From positions 76,811,056 through 76,875,055 of the forward strand of contig CM049310.1 of assembly GCA_026874595.1 (NCBI GenBank): a DNA stretch of 64,000 nucleotides. The letters run 5' to 3'. This DNA comes from Sipunculus nudus. Its lineage: Eukaryota; Annelida; Sipuncula; Golfingiida; Sipunculidae. Position numbers and translations under genes: made by a program. The notes under the pieces are model-generated. The model was not told the DNA's origin. It ran no database searches and saw only the letters and a list, made by a program, of their open reading frames with translations. How positions within the stretch are numbered: position 1 is the first letter of the stretch; the number at the start of each line of letters is the position of its first letter. Of the stretch, positions 30,201 to 39,708 are shown one piece after another.

Positions 30201-33200
30201 AGGTCTGCTGGCAGCAGGAATAGGGAACACTGTAGAGGTAAGTGCATACTACTATAGTTCATGTTTAGTGGTGTGATCACTCATTACTCCGACTTCTTCT
30301 CTGCAGTTATGGGTCCAATCGCCAAACTCTGTTAGATAATCATGCTCAGGGACTGTACTTTCAGATCATATTTCTGTGCTCTTGACAAGCCCTGACTGAT
30401 TCATACCTCCCAATCACGATAAATTGTTCACTTGGTGCCATCTTTTCTACAGCCCAAAATACAGATGTCGCAAGTTGGATATCAGAAGTCAAAATATAAA
30501 GACTCATACAGCTAGGGCACAGTTCTTATATTTAAGTAAATCAAAATGAATCCATCCGCTCAGCATTCGCCTTTCAAATATGTCTTAATATCTTAAGTGT
30601 CACTTATCACAGCCAGTATACAGGCAGGGTTACAGGCTGTGGGATTGGTAGGTTAAATTTTGACTCCCCCATAACTGAGTCAAGGTATCTTTACACTCCT
30701 TTATTGGGCCATTTAAAGAATGAAGATATGTTCACAACTTATTTTGCAATATAATGTTATTTTACAGCGTTAAAAGATCTGGTGTATAATGAATACAAAA
30801 TTATGGATGTTGATAATGATCGAGATATCTGCTTTTAATGAAGTTTAATACTATTCTGAATCTGAATTGCAGGAAAATTCTTGTTTAACAGACTTAGTTA
30901 TTACATTGTTATATCACATTCAGTTAAGATTGATAAGTGAAGTTCAAATATATAATATGATATGCTGCAAGTTCATTGTAATTGATGTGTTGTGAATTGT
31001 GTTTTTTTTTTCAGAAATATATTTGTCATCTTTCAGACAATTTAGGAAATACCACATTTTATTTAAGATAAAGTGTAGCTCTTTGCAACACATTCTCCAT
31101 ATGTTATTATTTTTTGGTAATACAAGTAACATGTATATCAGACATTTGGCAGTTACTGGAACTTGTCTTTATTTTTTTTTTTTTTACCCCTAGATTTACA
31201 AAGATCCACGTGAACATGTGATTGACTCCGTTTACCTGAACCATCGTCTGCCGGGCTCAGTTCAAGGCCTTCAGTTCTGCCCATATGAGGATGTCCTGGG
31301 TGTAGGTCATGTGGGAGGATTCTCTAGTCTGCTGACACCTGGTGAGTAATGTTCAAACTGTCCCCCATATAATTATCTGAGGAACACATTACGAAATATT
31401 TGTGAATTAGACAGGGCTGGAGGAAATATTTTCAGAGCATATTATTTTAATAAATCACAAATTGGACAGAGGTTTTATTATTTGTGAATTTAATCAGACT
31501 TTAACACCAAGTTTAGTTTTTATAATACAAGTCAGTTGTCCCTGCATCAGGCAGTATGACCTTTTTTTTACCCAAAATGCTTCAACCAGAGGTGGGCAAA
31601 ATATGGTGAATGAGGTAAGTTGATGTGGCCGGTAAATGCCCTTGCACAGCGATGTCTATTTGTATAGTCCCAAGCATTCTTGCCTCTAATGATGCCTTAA
31701 CAGGGGAACCTGTTATAAAGTTCTTGGATAAGATCAGGATGGCAAGGATTACTTTTTCCTTTAATACTGAAGCATCCACAAATGATCTCTGGCTGTAATT
31801 ATTACATTAATAAGAAAAATTACTCTGAAGCAGAGTTTTGTGCATCTCTCAGTACAGATAAATTATGTAAAGTTTGCCTGAATAATTCTTTGTTTCATTA
31901 AATTATACATATAACTTATAATTTGGACAGATTTTCTCATGTGTGGATATTGTAACGGAGTGACATAAAAGTGGACCGTACTGTCGCGCTAGTGAAGCTT
32001 GCTTTCTAGAAAAGCGGTTGGAACACCGGACATGTGCATCACCAACATGGGTTCGAATCCATGATCCGCCCCAGAGCAATTGGTCCTCTAACAAATGGGG
32101 TCTCTCTCGGGATGACAGCAAACTTTGTGGCATGGGGAATGGTGGTTTGAAGTAATTGAGTAATTACTGCCACCAAGTTCACCAAAGGTGTTACTCCTGG
32201 GAAAGTTAATTTTGTTCTGATAGCAGAATGCTCTTAAGAGGGTGTGTGTTATGGGTTGACATGAAAGTGTTTAGAACTATCTCGCTAGTGAAGCTTGCTT
32301 TTTTAGCAAAGTGGGTGGACAGACATGTGAGCCAATGACATGGGTTCAAATGCCCGATCATCCCAATATTTCCCCCGAGGAATTTGTCTTAACAATATTA
32401 ACAGAACAGGTTGTTTCTAGCAGACTCACATTTGCACTCTGTTGCATCTATAACTACATGAATGCAGAATCCTGATTCTAATAACCTTGTACAGGATTGT
32501 GTGCAATATTATATATATTCCATAAAAAGGTTGAAAAACTGGTATCATTTTTTAAGCAAATCACGAGAAATCAATTCTTAGATATAATTTTATATCTACC
32601 AAATAAAACAGATATTGAATAATACCTGTCATTCTATAATATAAAATGATGCATTATTATATTCAATTTAATCCCCTTATGTTCACCTGTTTTTTGCTCT
32701 GAAAATGTGTGTTAGTTACATTTAAAGGGAAACCATTATATAGTGTAGAATAGAGGATTAAAGACCTAATTAAATACCTACCTTACACCTTATTTAAGAA
32801 ACAGAATTATTTGAAAATATGAGAAATCAGTCTACATTTTACAACATATCAGACCCACTTATGGTGGTCAAGGTCATTGGTAACATGCAAAAACAGCCTC
32901 AGTTGGCAGCTTCTGATTGGATGATGTCATGTAAACACTCTAAAAAAATATAACAAGCTAAATCAAAGATGGCTACTCATGCAGGGACACATCATATCTA
33001 CCAGATCATTGTGAAGAGAAAAACATGTTGTGAAACATAAACTGGGGATTTATAGTAAAATTCTTAACTACCCTTTAAGGTTTTCACCTCCATACAGTTT
33101 TCTAGGAAATAATTGCAAATTATAAACTTTTAAGAAAATTATCTACAGGTAGTGAAACAGATTATAGAACATCTTTTATAACTTACAGGGGCCGGTGAAC

Positions 33201-36200
33201 CTAACTTTGATGCCCTCGAGGCCAACCCTTATCAGAGTAAACAACAGAGGAGGCAGGCCGAGGTCAAGATGCTGCTAGAAAAGGTAAACATGCTGGGGTT
33301 ATTTTGACAGAACATTATTTTTAGAGGAAATTATAATGTCATTTATATCTTTCCTGAAATTTATGGCTTTAGTGAAACTAGTTAAGCTCCTGTTAATTTT
33401 GCCTGTATGACTTTCCTCAAACTTTTGAAATTGAGTCATATTTTAGATAGCTTTATTGAATGATGTCTATAACTTATATTTCTTCTGAAAAGGTTGCTAA
33501 TTATTTTGACGTTTTCACTGTCCATTGCTCTCTACTGTGGAATGTCCAGGAAACAAACCAGGAAATTTATCACGTCTTTCATTGGCCTAAAAATACCTGC
33601 TAATATATGCATTGCTAATTTGAATCCACGAATAGTGAGTTCCTATTTGAGGTGGCATGAATTAAACTGAACTTTATTTCTCCCTCCTGTGTCCATCTAT
33701 TTTGGTATACACCACTTTCTGAAAGCTGACTTTTTATACGGCGGGATGTATCCACCGTCTGTTTTGTGTTAGGTCTTGCAATCTGTCCCTTAACTTTAAG
33801 TGTCGCCCAGTAACTTACTGAGGCTTTGATTGATTTTCACGAAACTCATCATAACTACTATCCAATAGATTATCTTGCCCTAGTTTGATTATGGGCAAAA
33901 TCTGTGCAACAAGTCCCTTGTTTTAGCCTTTCTCTTCACATGATTAGATAAATTGAGGTTAGATTCATGGTCATCTTTATTTCAGTTGATGTCTAGACCA
34001 TAGTAGGCTTGAAGGTACCACGGCTGCCTTTTGTTCACATGGGTTTTAATTTTGTGATATTCACAAATGGGAAATAATCGCGAATATGAAACTTTTGGGA
34101 ATAATTTGCCCCATCAACTAAGAAGGAATGAGGCTATTGCACAACCTCGGGTTTATATCTCTGAAAACATGGTTTGTTAATCAGTAACCTAATATGTTCA
34201 TGGTAACCAGGTAATGCAAACATGTATTAATTTCATGTATTGTAAAAACTGTGGTAATCACCAGGAATTTATAGGTTGTGACAGGTCATAGTATAATGAT
34301 TGTAACTGAAATGAGTGAAGTATATGTATTTTACACTAAAGTTTAATACCGTTTCTGCTGTATTTAGATCATATAGGTTCTGGTGTAACCGCAAAAATGA
34401 AACCCTTGCGAAATGTTAAATAATTGCAAAGATTTCAGCCAACCACAGTATTCGCTTTGTCCCTTTAATGATTATGTTGTTCCCTCTGGTTTCTCCTGTG
34501 TAAAAGTTGGACTGTTCAATGAACCGGTATATGACAGAGGTGGTAAATAGTTGGTTGTGGTATAGAATTTATGAACACTAATTTTGTAGAATATATAATT
34601 TGAAGCATTCCCTTGTTGCATAAAAGTCAGCTGTACCCATCACATGCATGTATTTTTTTCTTATTAAGTTTATATCCTCCAGTAAACTTTGTATCTGAAA
34701 TATTAGTCATGACAATTCAACCTGAATGCTATTTCATAACCTATGCATTATTTGGTCAGTTTAGCACCTGGGACTAAATAGGTTGGGAGAAGGGATTATT
34801 TCTTAGATCTCAAAGAGGTTCATATCAGCTTCGTTAGTTAGTTAATCTTTACCCAAATAAATTTATCTTCTTTAAGTGGGGGTAGATTTTTATGTGAATG
34901 TTTTATTACTTGTGTACTACTAATTACTTTCAGATCCAGCCGGACATGATAAGCCTGGACACCAGTAAACTGGGACAGGTGGACACCAAAACATTACAGG
35001 ACGAGATGGAGGAGAAGAAGAAAATACTGGTACGTACACATATATACTGGACTGATGTTTACCTGTGAGTTTCAAGTTCAGATTTGCATGTTTTTTGGTC
35101 ACAAGAATAATATCTCCAGCAGACCTCATACACTGCAATTTCCTAAAAATTCTGCAGTTATTTATTGTTACATAAGAGAAATATTAGAAATTCTAAAAAT
35201 TCTGCAGTTATCTATGGTTTCATAAAAATAATTTTGGAAACCCTAAAAATTTTTTAATTTTCTATGATTTCCTTAAAAATTTTGGAAATCATTGCATGTG
35301 AGAGCATCCATGACAAGTTCTTGTCTATATATCATAGTGTGTGATATTATTGGAACTCATAGCAAATCATCATGGGGTTTTGGTTATGCCCAGAAACTGT
35401 TTTGGTATATTTAAGGAAAACTTGTGGACAAAAATATGAAATCCCTACATATGTTGAATGGTGGAAGAAAATCTAAAGACACACAGGGACAGTTGTACTC
35501 ATTATAAATGTGTACAGGTTTGTTGTAAACAGTTGTAAGAAATCATGTTGTATGGGAGACAGTCCTTTCCTGTGATATTAAAATTAATTTCATGGAAGTT
35601 TGATGGATGATGTGAAAAACTGTCAGGCATAATGGGGTTGTCAAATGTGCCAGTATATGTACTGTTATATAAGGAGATACTTAGAAATATTAAAAATGGG
35701 ATGGAAAAGCCTGATTCAGGGATTTACTCTGATTAAATTATTAAAAAAAATCTCAGTTTATGAGAAAATTGAAACATGATCAGATGTGCAGATATAACTG
35801 GTGGAGAAAGTGTAAGATTTCATATTACAGGTTTTTATACGCCTGTCATAAGACAGGAGTATTATGGTATACCCACTGTCCATCCGTTAACTTTTAGTGT
35901 CACTGTGATAACTTACTAAGGCTATCATAGATTTTCACTAAACTCACCATAACTACTTACCAACAGATCATCTTGCCTGAATTTGATTATGGGCAATATC
36001 CACGCATATTTAATAAGGTCTTTGGTCACTCGGCTACTTTTTGGTGTCACCGTGATAACTTATGAAGAATATGAAGGATTTCCAGAAACTCATGAGAAAT
36101 GTTAACCAATAAAATATAATGCCTAAGTTCGATTTCCAGTAAAATCCGTGCTTATTCAATGAGGTCAGAGTTCACCGCACTTTTGAGGCACCTTGGTGAC

Positions 36201-36748
36201 ATACAAAAACTCCTATGGATTTTCATGAAAATTATTATACATATTTACCAATAGTTTCTCACCTGAATTACCTTCTCATCAAAGTTCAAGCATATTTAAT
36301 GAGGTCAGAGGTCACTATATACACGACAGGTGTATTATGCACGTTTGCGGTGCTCTTGTGAAGATATGATATGATGATGCTTTGAAAATTTTAAGAATGA
36401 GATGAGTGATGTAATTGAAGCTGTAATTGTATTATAAAGATTAAAAAAGTCTGAAAATTTTCAAGTATCACCACTTCAAATCACTCTTTAAAACTTACCC
36501 ACTTTTCTTTTTTGTAGTATATAAAACCACAGAAGGTGGAGTTTGAGCCGCGGGAAAAGAAGAAAGGTCGAAGTAAAACAGGAAGATTGGAAAAGAGGAA
36601 GAAGGGCGTAAAATTTGAACGCAAGCAGCGGGAACTGAGGGACTTAATGAAACAGAAGGAGGAATACCAAAAGCAGCACGAGTCAGAGGCACCCAAACCT
36701 AGTAAACCTTACAGCGTGTTTGACAGATTCAAGAAGTCTAAAACATGA
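18286..36748 (+). CDS. WDR46: WDR46 (BING4/Utp7) nucleolar WD40 protein
   Basis: WDR46, the animal counterpart of yeast Utp7, is a nucleolar scaffold of the small-subunit processome needed for 18S rRNA maturation. Fourteen coding exons join in frame to about 634 residues, counted from the first codon at 18307 (human protein about 610). In order: a Lys-rich leader [13 protein letters not shown]; an acidic run near 90-103; [10 protein letters not shown]; a coiled basic segment; WD40 repeats from about 210 ([11 protein letters not shown]) to about 500, including [31 protein letters not shown] and LKIWDL; a BING4 C-terminal region ([44 protein letters not shown]); and a basic tail ending [10 protein letters not shown]. 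All agree with family landmarks. The start codon is uncertain: ATG 18286 serves only if an upstream acceptor at 18281 is used; otherwise a further 5' coding exon exists. All recognised introns are GT-AG. Confidence 0.95.
18307..18657 (+). CDS. WDR46: WDR46 coding exon 1 (basic and acidic N-terminus)
   Basis: The acceptor is CTTTACAG and the donor GTAAGA. It encodes [15 protein letters not shown], a Ser/Lys-rich stretch and an Asp/Glu run. An alternative acceptor 25 bp upstream (ACACAG, 18281) would add a start at 18286 and seven residues. The frame is open in both cases. Confidence 0.85.
18688..19078. mobile_element. pogo/Tigger-like MITE with TA target duplication
   Basis: Ends CAGTAGAG and CTCTACTG are flanked by TA on both sides (18686-18687 and 19079-19080). 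The arms continue with TTATTTATCTGAA-type sequence, typical of pogo/Tigger elements of the Tc1/mariner superfamily. It is 391 bp long, with no transposase, in WDR46 intron 1-2. Confidence 0.7.
19790..20465 (+). repeat. AGGTCA direct-repeat family (family E) copy with 140-bp tandem duplication
   Basis: Starts near GGAGTATTATGGTAT and ends near CACATTTACAGTGCTCTTGT. A segment starting TTCTCACCTGATTTACATTC (about 20072, 20212, 20352) repeats with a 140-141-bp period; the first two units are nearly identical. Each unit has an AGGTCA direct repeat with 1-bp spacing. Related copies are at 22160-22450, 33735-33905 and 35835-36365. Confidence 0.7.
20518..20592 (+). CDS. WDR46: WDR46 coding exon 2
   Basis: Encodes [20 protein letters not shown] and HKMNF in phase 0. 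DPFPG.APVP is a conserved landmark of the family. Acceptor TTTGTAG, donor GTGAGT. Confidence 0.92.
20773..21287. mobile_element. TTAA-type MITE, copy 2 (inverted relative to copy 1)
   Basis: Begins TTAAAGGGACATAATCAGGA, the reverse complement of the right end at 6838. It ends with a degenerate GATTAGGTCCCTTT. The internal CTTGTTATGG motif is conserved (20917). Confidence 0.45.
21449..21561 (+). CDS. WDR46: WDR46 coding exon 3
   Basis: A Lys/Glu-rich helical segment, [18 protein letters not shown] then [20 protein letters not shown]. Acceptor TTGACAG, donor GTAAGT. The last codon is shared with the next exon. Confidence 0.9.
22160..22450 (+). repeat. Family E repeat, partial copy
   Basis: Shares TATTATGGAATACC, ATAACTTACCAGGG and TTATGCACCATTTGCGGTGC with the copies at 19790 and 35835. 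The rest of this WDR46 intron (21562-23613) is AT-rich without other recognised features. Confidence 0.55.
23614..23701 (+). CDS. WDR46: WDR46 coding exon 4
   Basis: Encodes [20 protein letters not shown] and SVDILSAQK. The counterpart in the human protein is the acidic segment followed by QADIVEAVDI. Acceptor TTTGCAG, donor GTAGGT. Confidence 0.93.
23706..24105 (+). repeat. Spaced direct duplication of about 120 bp in WDR46 intron 4
   Basis: A segment from GTCATATATCATGTATCTTC to about CATTACA.TTCATATA occurs at 23706-23830 and again at about 23971-24100 with few differences. The first copy begins 4 nt after the GT of the exon 4 donor. Confidence 0.7.
24471..24532 (+). CDS. WDR46: WDR46 coding exon 5
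   Basis: Encodes [20 protein letters not shown], the conserved entry into the propeller. Acceptor TTTTGTAG, donor GTAAGC. Confidence 0.95.
24570..25140. mobile_element. Foldback/MITE element with about 110-bp inverted arms
   Basis: The left arm (GGCAAAAACC ... TATTAGACCCCATAA ... GAGCTCTAATGG) and right arm (CCATTAGAAAGAGC ... TTATGGGGTTTAATA ... TTTTGCC) are reverse complements over about 110 bp with modest divergence. The intervening loop is AT-rich. A clean target duplication could not be fixed. Confidence 0.65.
25258..25451. mobile_element. Short pogo/Tigger-like MITE
   Basis: Ends CAGTTAAACCT and AGGTTAAACTG are perfect inverted repeats bounding 194 bp. The inner sequence is rich in GGTGGTCA/TGACCACC. 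A second related end, CAGTAGAGCCTGATTTAACC, is at about 26094 without a clear partner. Confidence 0.55.
25622..25726 (+). CDS. WDR46: WDR46 coding exon 6
   Basis: Encodes [20 protein letters not shown] and [14 protein letters not shown], an early WD40 blade. Acceptor GTTGCAG, donor GTATGT. Confidence 0.95.
25776..26310. repeat. TTAA-type repeat fragment and pogo-like end
   Basis: CATTAAAGGTGCCTATTCTG and the following TTTATATCCATGTGTTTATA, CATCTGG.TGCAAGTCAGAT and related words match 27960-28160 in order, so both belong to one family. The boundaries on the right are unclear. Confidence 0.45.
26873..27023 (+). CDS. WDR46: WDR46 coding exon 7
   Basis: Encodes [20 protein letters not shown] then [13 protein letters not shown] and [13 protein letters not shown], nearly the family consensus. 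Acceptor ATGACAG, donor GTAAGT. Confidence 0.96.
27555..27690 (+). CDS. WDR46: WDR46 coding exon 8
   Basis: Encodes [20 protein letters not shown] then [20 protein letters not shown]. Acceptor TCTGCAG, donor GTACCA. Confidence 0.96.
27881..28350. mobile_element. TTAA-type MITE, copy 3
   Basis: Bounded by TTAAAGGGGCCCAATCACCT and the near reverse complement TAGGTGAATGGGCAGCTTTAA. The interior is shared with 25860-26075. It lies in the WDR46 intron after exon 8. Confidence 0.55.
28821..28920 (+). CDS. WDR46: WDR46 coding exon 9
   Basis: Encodes [20 protein letters not shown] then [12 protein letters not shown]. The final TA joins C of the next exon to make Tyr, so the apparent stop at the junction is not real. 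Acceptor TTGACAG, donor GTAAGT. Confidence 0.96.
28925..30083. other. WDR46 intron 9 with a decayed repeat
   Basis: Words TTCGATTCAATTCGATTATC near 28950 and ATTCGATTATCAATTAACGA near 29297 recur around 28950-29340, suggesting a decayed hAT-like MITE. The remainder has no recognised feature. Confidence 0.3.
30084..30237 (+). CDS. WDR46: WDR46 coding exon 10
   Basis: Encodes [19 protein letters not shown], with a clear WD dipeptide, then [20 protein letters not shown] and NTVE. Acceptor CTATTAG, donor GTAAGT. Confidence 0.96.
30238..31193. other. WDR46 intron 10
   Basis: AT-rich intronic sequence; I see no repeat family or coding signal in it. Confidence 0.5.
31194..31341 (+). CDS. WDR46: WDR46 coding exon 11 (BING4 C-terminal region)
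   Basis: Encodes [20 protein letters not shown] then [20 protein letters not shown] and GGFSSLLTP. Acceptor CCCCTAG after a long T tract, donor GTGAGT. Confidence 0.96.
31948..32130 (+). mobile_element. tRNA-related SINE-like copy 1
   Basis: An A-box-like TCGCGCTAGTG (31983) and a perfect tRNA-type B box GGTTCGAATCC (32050-32060). Sequence shared with the next copy includes GCTAGTGAAGCTTGCTTT and ACATGGGTTC.AAT. It is not a functional tRNA because no cloverleaf closes. Confidence 0.55.
32241..32400 (+). mobile_element. tRNA-related SINE-like copy 2
   Basis: Same order of motifs as the copy about 300 bp upstream: GACATGAAAGTG, CTCGCTAGTGAAGCTTGC, and a mutated B box GGGTTCAAATGCC (32342). 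It has the same orientation. Confidence 0.5.
32723..33079. mobile_element. TTAA-type MITE, copy 4
   Basis: TTTAAAGGGAAACC on the left and ACTACCCTTTAA on the right bound about 357 bp in the intron before exon 12. The inner sequence is diverged from the other TTAA-type copies. Confidence 0.4.
33189..33283 (+). CDS. WDR46: WDR46 coding exon 12
   Basis: Encodes [20 protein letters not shown] and [12 protein letters not shown], matching the family's GEPNFD.LE.NPY segment. Acceptor CTTACAG, donor GTAAAC. Confidence 0.95.
33284..34933. other. WDR46 intron 12
   Basis: Contains a partial family E repeat at about 33735-33905 (ATACGGCGGGATGTATCC, AACTTACTGAGGCTTTGAT). Nothing else is recognised. Confidence 0.45.
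34934..35029 (+). CDS. WDR46: WDR46 coding exon 13
   Basis: Encodes [20 protein letters not shown] and [12 protein letters not shown], in phase 0. Acceptor TTTCAG, donor GTACGT. Confidence 0.94.
35835..36365 (+). repeat. AGGTCA direct-repeat family (family E), near full-length copy
   Basis: The left end has a small hairpin CCTGTCATAAGACAGG and TATTATGGTATACCC; the right end is TTATGCACGTTTGCGGTGCT. It holds a perfect AGGTCAGAGGTCA at 36302 and a one-mismatch version at 36162. It lies in the last WDR46 intron. Confidence 0.7.
36518..36748 (+). CDS. WDR46: WDR46 last coding exon
   Basis: Encodes the Lys/Arg-rich tail from [20 protein letters not shown] to [11 protein letters not shown] and TGA at 36746-36748. 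The tail corresponds to the family's S-LDRF ending and probably carries nucleolar localisation signals. Acceptor TTTGTAG. Confidence 0.95.
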   Translation, partial: YIKPQKVEFEPREKKKGRSKTGRLEKRKKGVKFERKQRELRDLMKQKEEYQKQHESEAPKPSKPYSVFDRFKKSKT

Positions 36749-36792
36749 TCTGATCATCATCGTAGTGAATTATATCTTATCATCATTATCAT

Positions 36793-36798
36793 AATAAA
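36793..36798 (+). terminator. WDR46 poly(A) signal
   Basis: Canonical AATAAA 45 nt after the stop codon, followed by a T/G-rich stretch from about 36815. It implies a very short 3' UTR. Confidence 0.8.
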
Positions 36799-36815
36799 GT
36801 GAATGCACTTATTAA

Positions 36816-38415
36816 CCTTGCCTTTGCATTATTGTTTATTCTGTTGAAAGGGTTTTTCATTAATATATACCACCCAATCAAAGGTTGTGATGATAAGTAT
36901 GTTGAAATTGTGTCACTGCCATAACACTTTATCTCCCTATATAGACAGCTTTCTGTGACATTCAGAATGTCAAGTAGCAGCAACCAAAGGGATATATGTA
37001 GGTCATATCAGGTTTTAGCATTCTACACAGGAATTATCGAGGTAACACCAAGAATAAACCTTAAGACTTAGATTTGTCTAAAGTAAATTGGGCAAATATG
37101 GAGCATGCATTAACAACATCTGTTCCCAAGAGAACGAATATGAATTACTGAATCTTTAATCATATTCTGTATTTTGCCAACCTTTGGATCTTCTTTCAGT
37201 GTAATATCTGTGACACGGTATTGAAAATATAAACAGAAACATGTGAATGTGCTTAACACCGCTTGCCTCGTTTCTGTATTGTTAAAGATGTAAATGCAAT
37301 GTGATTGTGCATCGACACTTGATGTGGCCATTCAACATTATGCAACAGCACAATAATCTGGCCGAAAGAGAAGGGGGGGGGGGGGGGGGGTGACCATAAT
37401 ATCATTACAGAAAAGGCCTAGAGCATCACATTGTTCTCAGTGCTTAGTAAGCACTGCTTACAATGATTTGACCTATCCATGAACTCTATGTGACCTAAAT
37501 CCCATATTCATTCAATGAATAATCATAAGCATTGGACTAACAAGCAACCAATCAGGTGACCACAAACATTGTAAAGCATCAGTCATCCAACAAAAACAAA
37601 AATATGCATAATTTGACAGAGCTCTGTCAAACAGAACACGTAGTCTGTACCAGTACCCATGTCTGCATGTTTTTAGGGATATTTGTTTTATACAAAGGAG
37701 ACAGTACAAAAAGTTCTAGGCTTTAGGTTGCAAGAGCCATTCCTCCAACTACTGAGTAAATAATAATGTCTTATCTGGCATGTAATTTATATGAGACAAA
37801 TAATCTAAAATATTGCAAGACAGTTCACATATTAAACAATACAGGACAGCGATGCCATTTGATGACGCCAGTCAATACGACGTCATGCGTCATCGACGTC
37901 ATTATTATGTTGTGAGCAGCTCTCACTACCATGGGCATGGAAGACCGTCTGTGTATGAGCAAATTGGGGGCTCATTATAATAATTAGGTTAAAAGGGTGA
38001 AGCATTTGGGGTGTGGTAGATAGGTAAAGTGGGGTATAATATTGAACCAAAAAATCAGGACAACCAAACCAAAATCCATAAACTTCAGGAGGGGACAATT
38101 ATAATTTGTGCAATTGATTTTGCCCCTGTATAGAGGTTATGGGGGGGGGGGGGATAATGATAGCCTTACTTTCTAAATGAGCCATAAAAATATAAATTCA
38201 AGCAATTTTTGTCTCAGCAAAAAATATAAATTAATGGATTAAAAGTTGGTTTCTTGCATGATTGTGTTACCATTAATAATATCACCAGGTCAGGCATTTT
38301 TTAAATATATAAGACTTCACTCCTCAGGTTTATTATCCCCTTGCAAGAAAGTTGGAAAAGGGAAATAGTAACGCCTCTGTTCATGCATCTGTCCACCTGT
38401 CTGTCCCTCTGTAAT
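36816..38415. other. Intergenic region downstream of WDR46
   Basis: No gene is recognised. It contains an 18-nt G run (37373-37390), a shorter G run near 38142, and a cluster of GACGTCAT/TGACG motifs at 37868-37905. Confidence 0.45.
37868..37905. promoter_or_regulatory. Cluster of CRE/ATF-like motifs
   Basis: Within about 40 bp there are TGACGCC, two CGACGTCAT and TGCGTCATCG, that is several TGACG half sites in both orientations. No gene start is visible next to it, so a function is only possible. Confidence 0.3.
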
Positions 38416-38494
38416 TGGCTTGTGGATAGATTTCAAGCCAAATCTTTTGACCAAAACCTTTCATCTTGCAAATATGCCTCCCCCACCCATGGAT

Positions 38495-39535
38495 GAACAA
38501 GGGACCCATGGGTCACGGCGCTCAGCGGTTATATATGATAAAAAATATGATTTGGGAATGAGGCACATGCTGGTTTTGTGTGGTAATAAATATAAGCTTT
38601 ATTATGAGTTGTTGGTGTTTAGCTTATGTATGATTTTGATAGTATCTTTGGAGACAGGGAAGAAGATTGATTTCATTCATTTTATTAACAAATGTAGTTC
38701 TATTGTCACACAGATTTTGACTTGGCCATATAACTTATAAGCAGCACATATAATAAAAGAGTTTAACTATTTATTAAAATTTAATAACAAATATTGTGCA
38801 AATATAATTTTAATTAAAAAAAATAATAAGAAAATCATATGATTTTTAAAAATAAAATATAACTGAAATGATTATTAAAATAATATTATAGAATATATTC
38901 ATGAATGCATTCATGAATACATTTTGAAAGTATCTGCACTGGTATTCAAATACTTTCATTTTTACCTGAATTCCCATTCTTATGCAATAAAATTTTTTAA
39001 TGCAGTACATATTCATATTCGTATTCAAATACATTTGCAAAGCATCTACACCATGTCTAATATTTATTTAGTTTTAGCCAAACAATGATGTTGAGAATCT
39101 AAAATATACAAAATTCACAAATTTAAATAATGATCATAAGTACCTGGTTTTTATGGCTTTTATTTATATTAAAAAAAAAATAAATGTAATATATTCACTT
39201 TGGACTACTTTCACATCAATCTACAAACTAGACACAGTAGGAATCTAGATTAATATTATCAACTGCATCTTTGTCTATCATTAATATCCTTCATATGATC
39301 CCTAATGATTAGTAATGAATAATATGATTTATTTTTTTATCAGTAAAATTTAACTGAAAAATACCATAGGTGACTGCATGGTGTTATTTGGAATAACATT
39401 GACATTGACATTCTATCCATCCATACAAGATTCTTACATCATCAGTAACTGCAAGTTAATTTTCTGTTACTCATCAACTAACAAATTCCTTTTCTATTAA
39501 TTTTTCTTTAATTTGTTATTAAAAACCAATAACAA
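38495..39535 (+). mobile_element. Partial copy of element X, 5' part
   Basis: Starts ACAAGGGACCCATGGGTCAC then CGCTCAGC. It continues with the sequence found at 56538-57550, at somewhat greater divergence, until it meets the next element at about 39535. Confidence 0.6.
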
Positions 39536-39708
39536 GGCCTACAGGCCTAATGCGAACCTGTACATTGGAAATACACCAGGTATAATGCTTCGATGCTGGA
39601 CCATGACTTCTCATGTATATGAACAATGCAGGTACTAAACATTTTGAATAAGAAACAATTACACAAACATCACTGCTGAAATTCTGGCATGGGTGCACAC
39701 AACACAAC

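Noticed and set aside
32050-32060. Possible functional tRNA gene around a perfect B box
   Set aside because: The A and B boxes are too far apart and no acceptor or anticodon stem pairs, so a tRNA-derived SINE fits better.
38420-38740. 106-codon frame starting before element X
   Set aside because: It runs across the 5' boundary of a repeat copy and is broken in the related copy at 56538, so it is not a conserved coding sequence.
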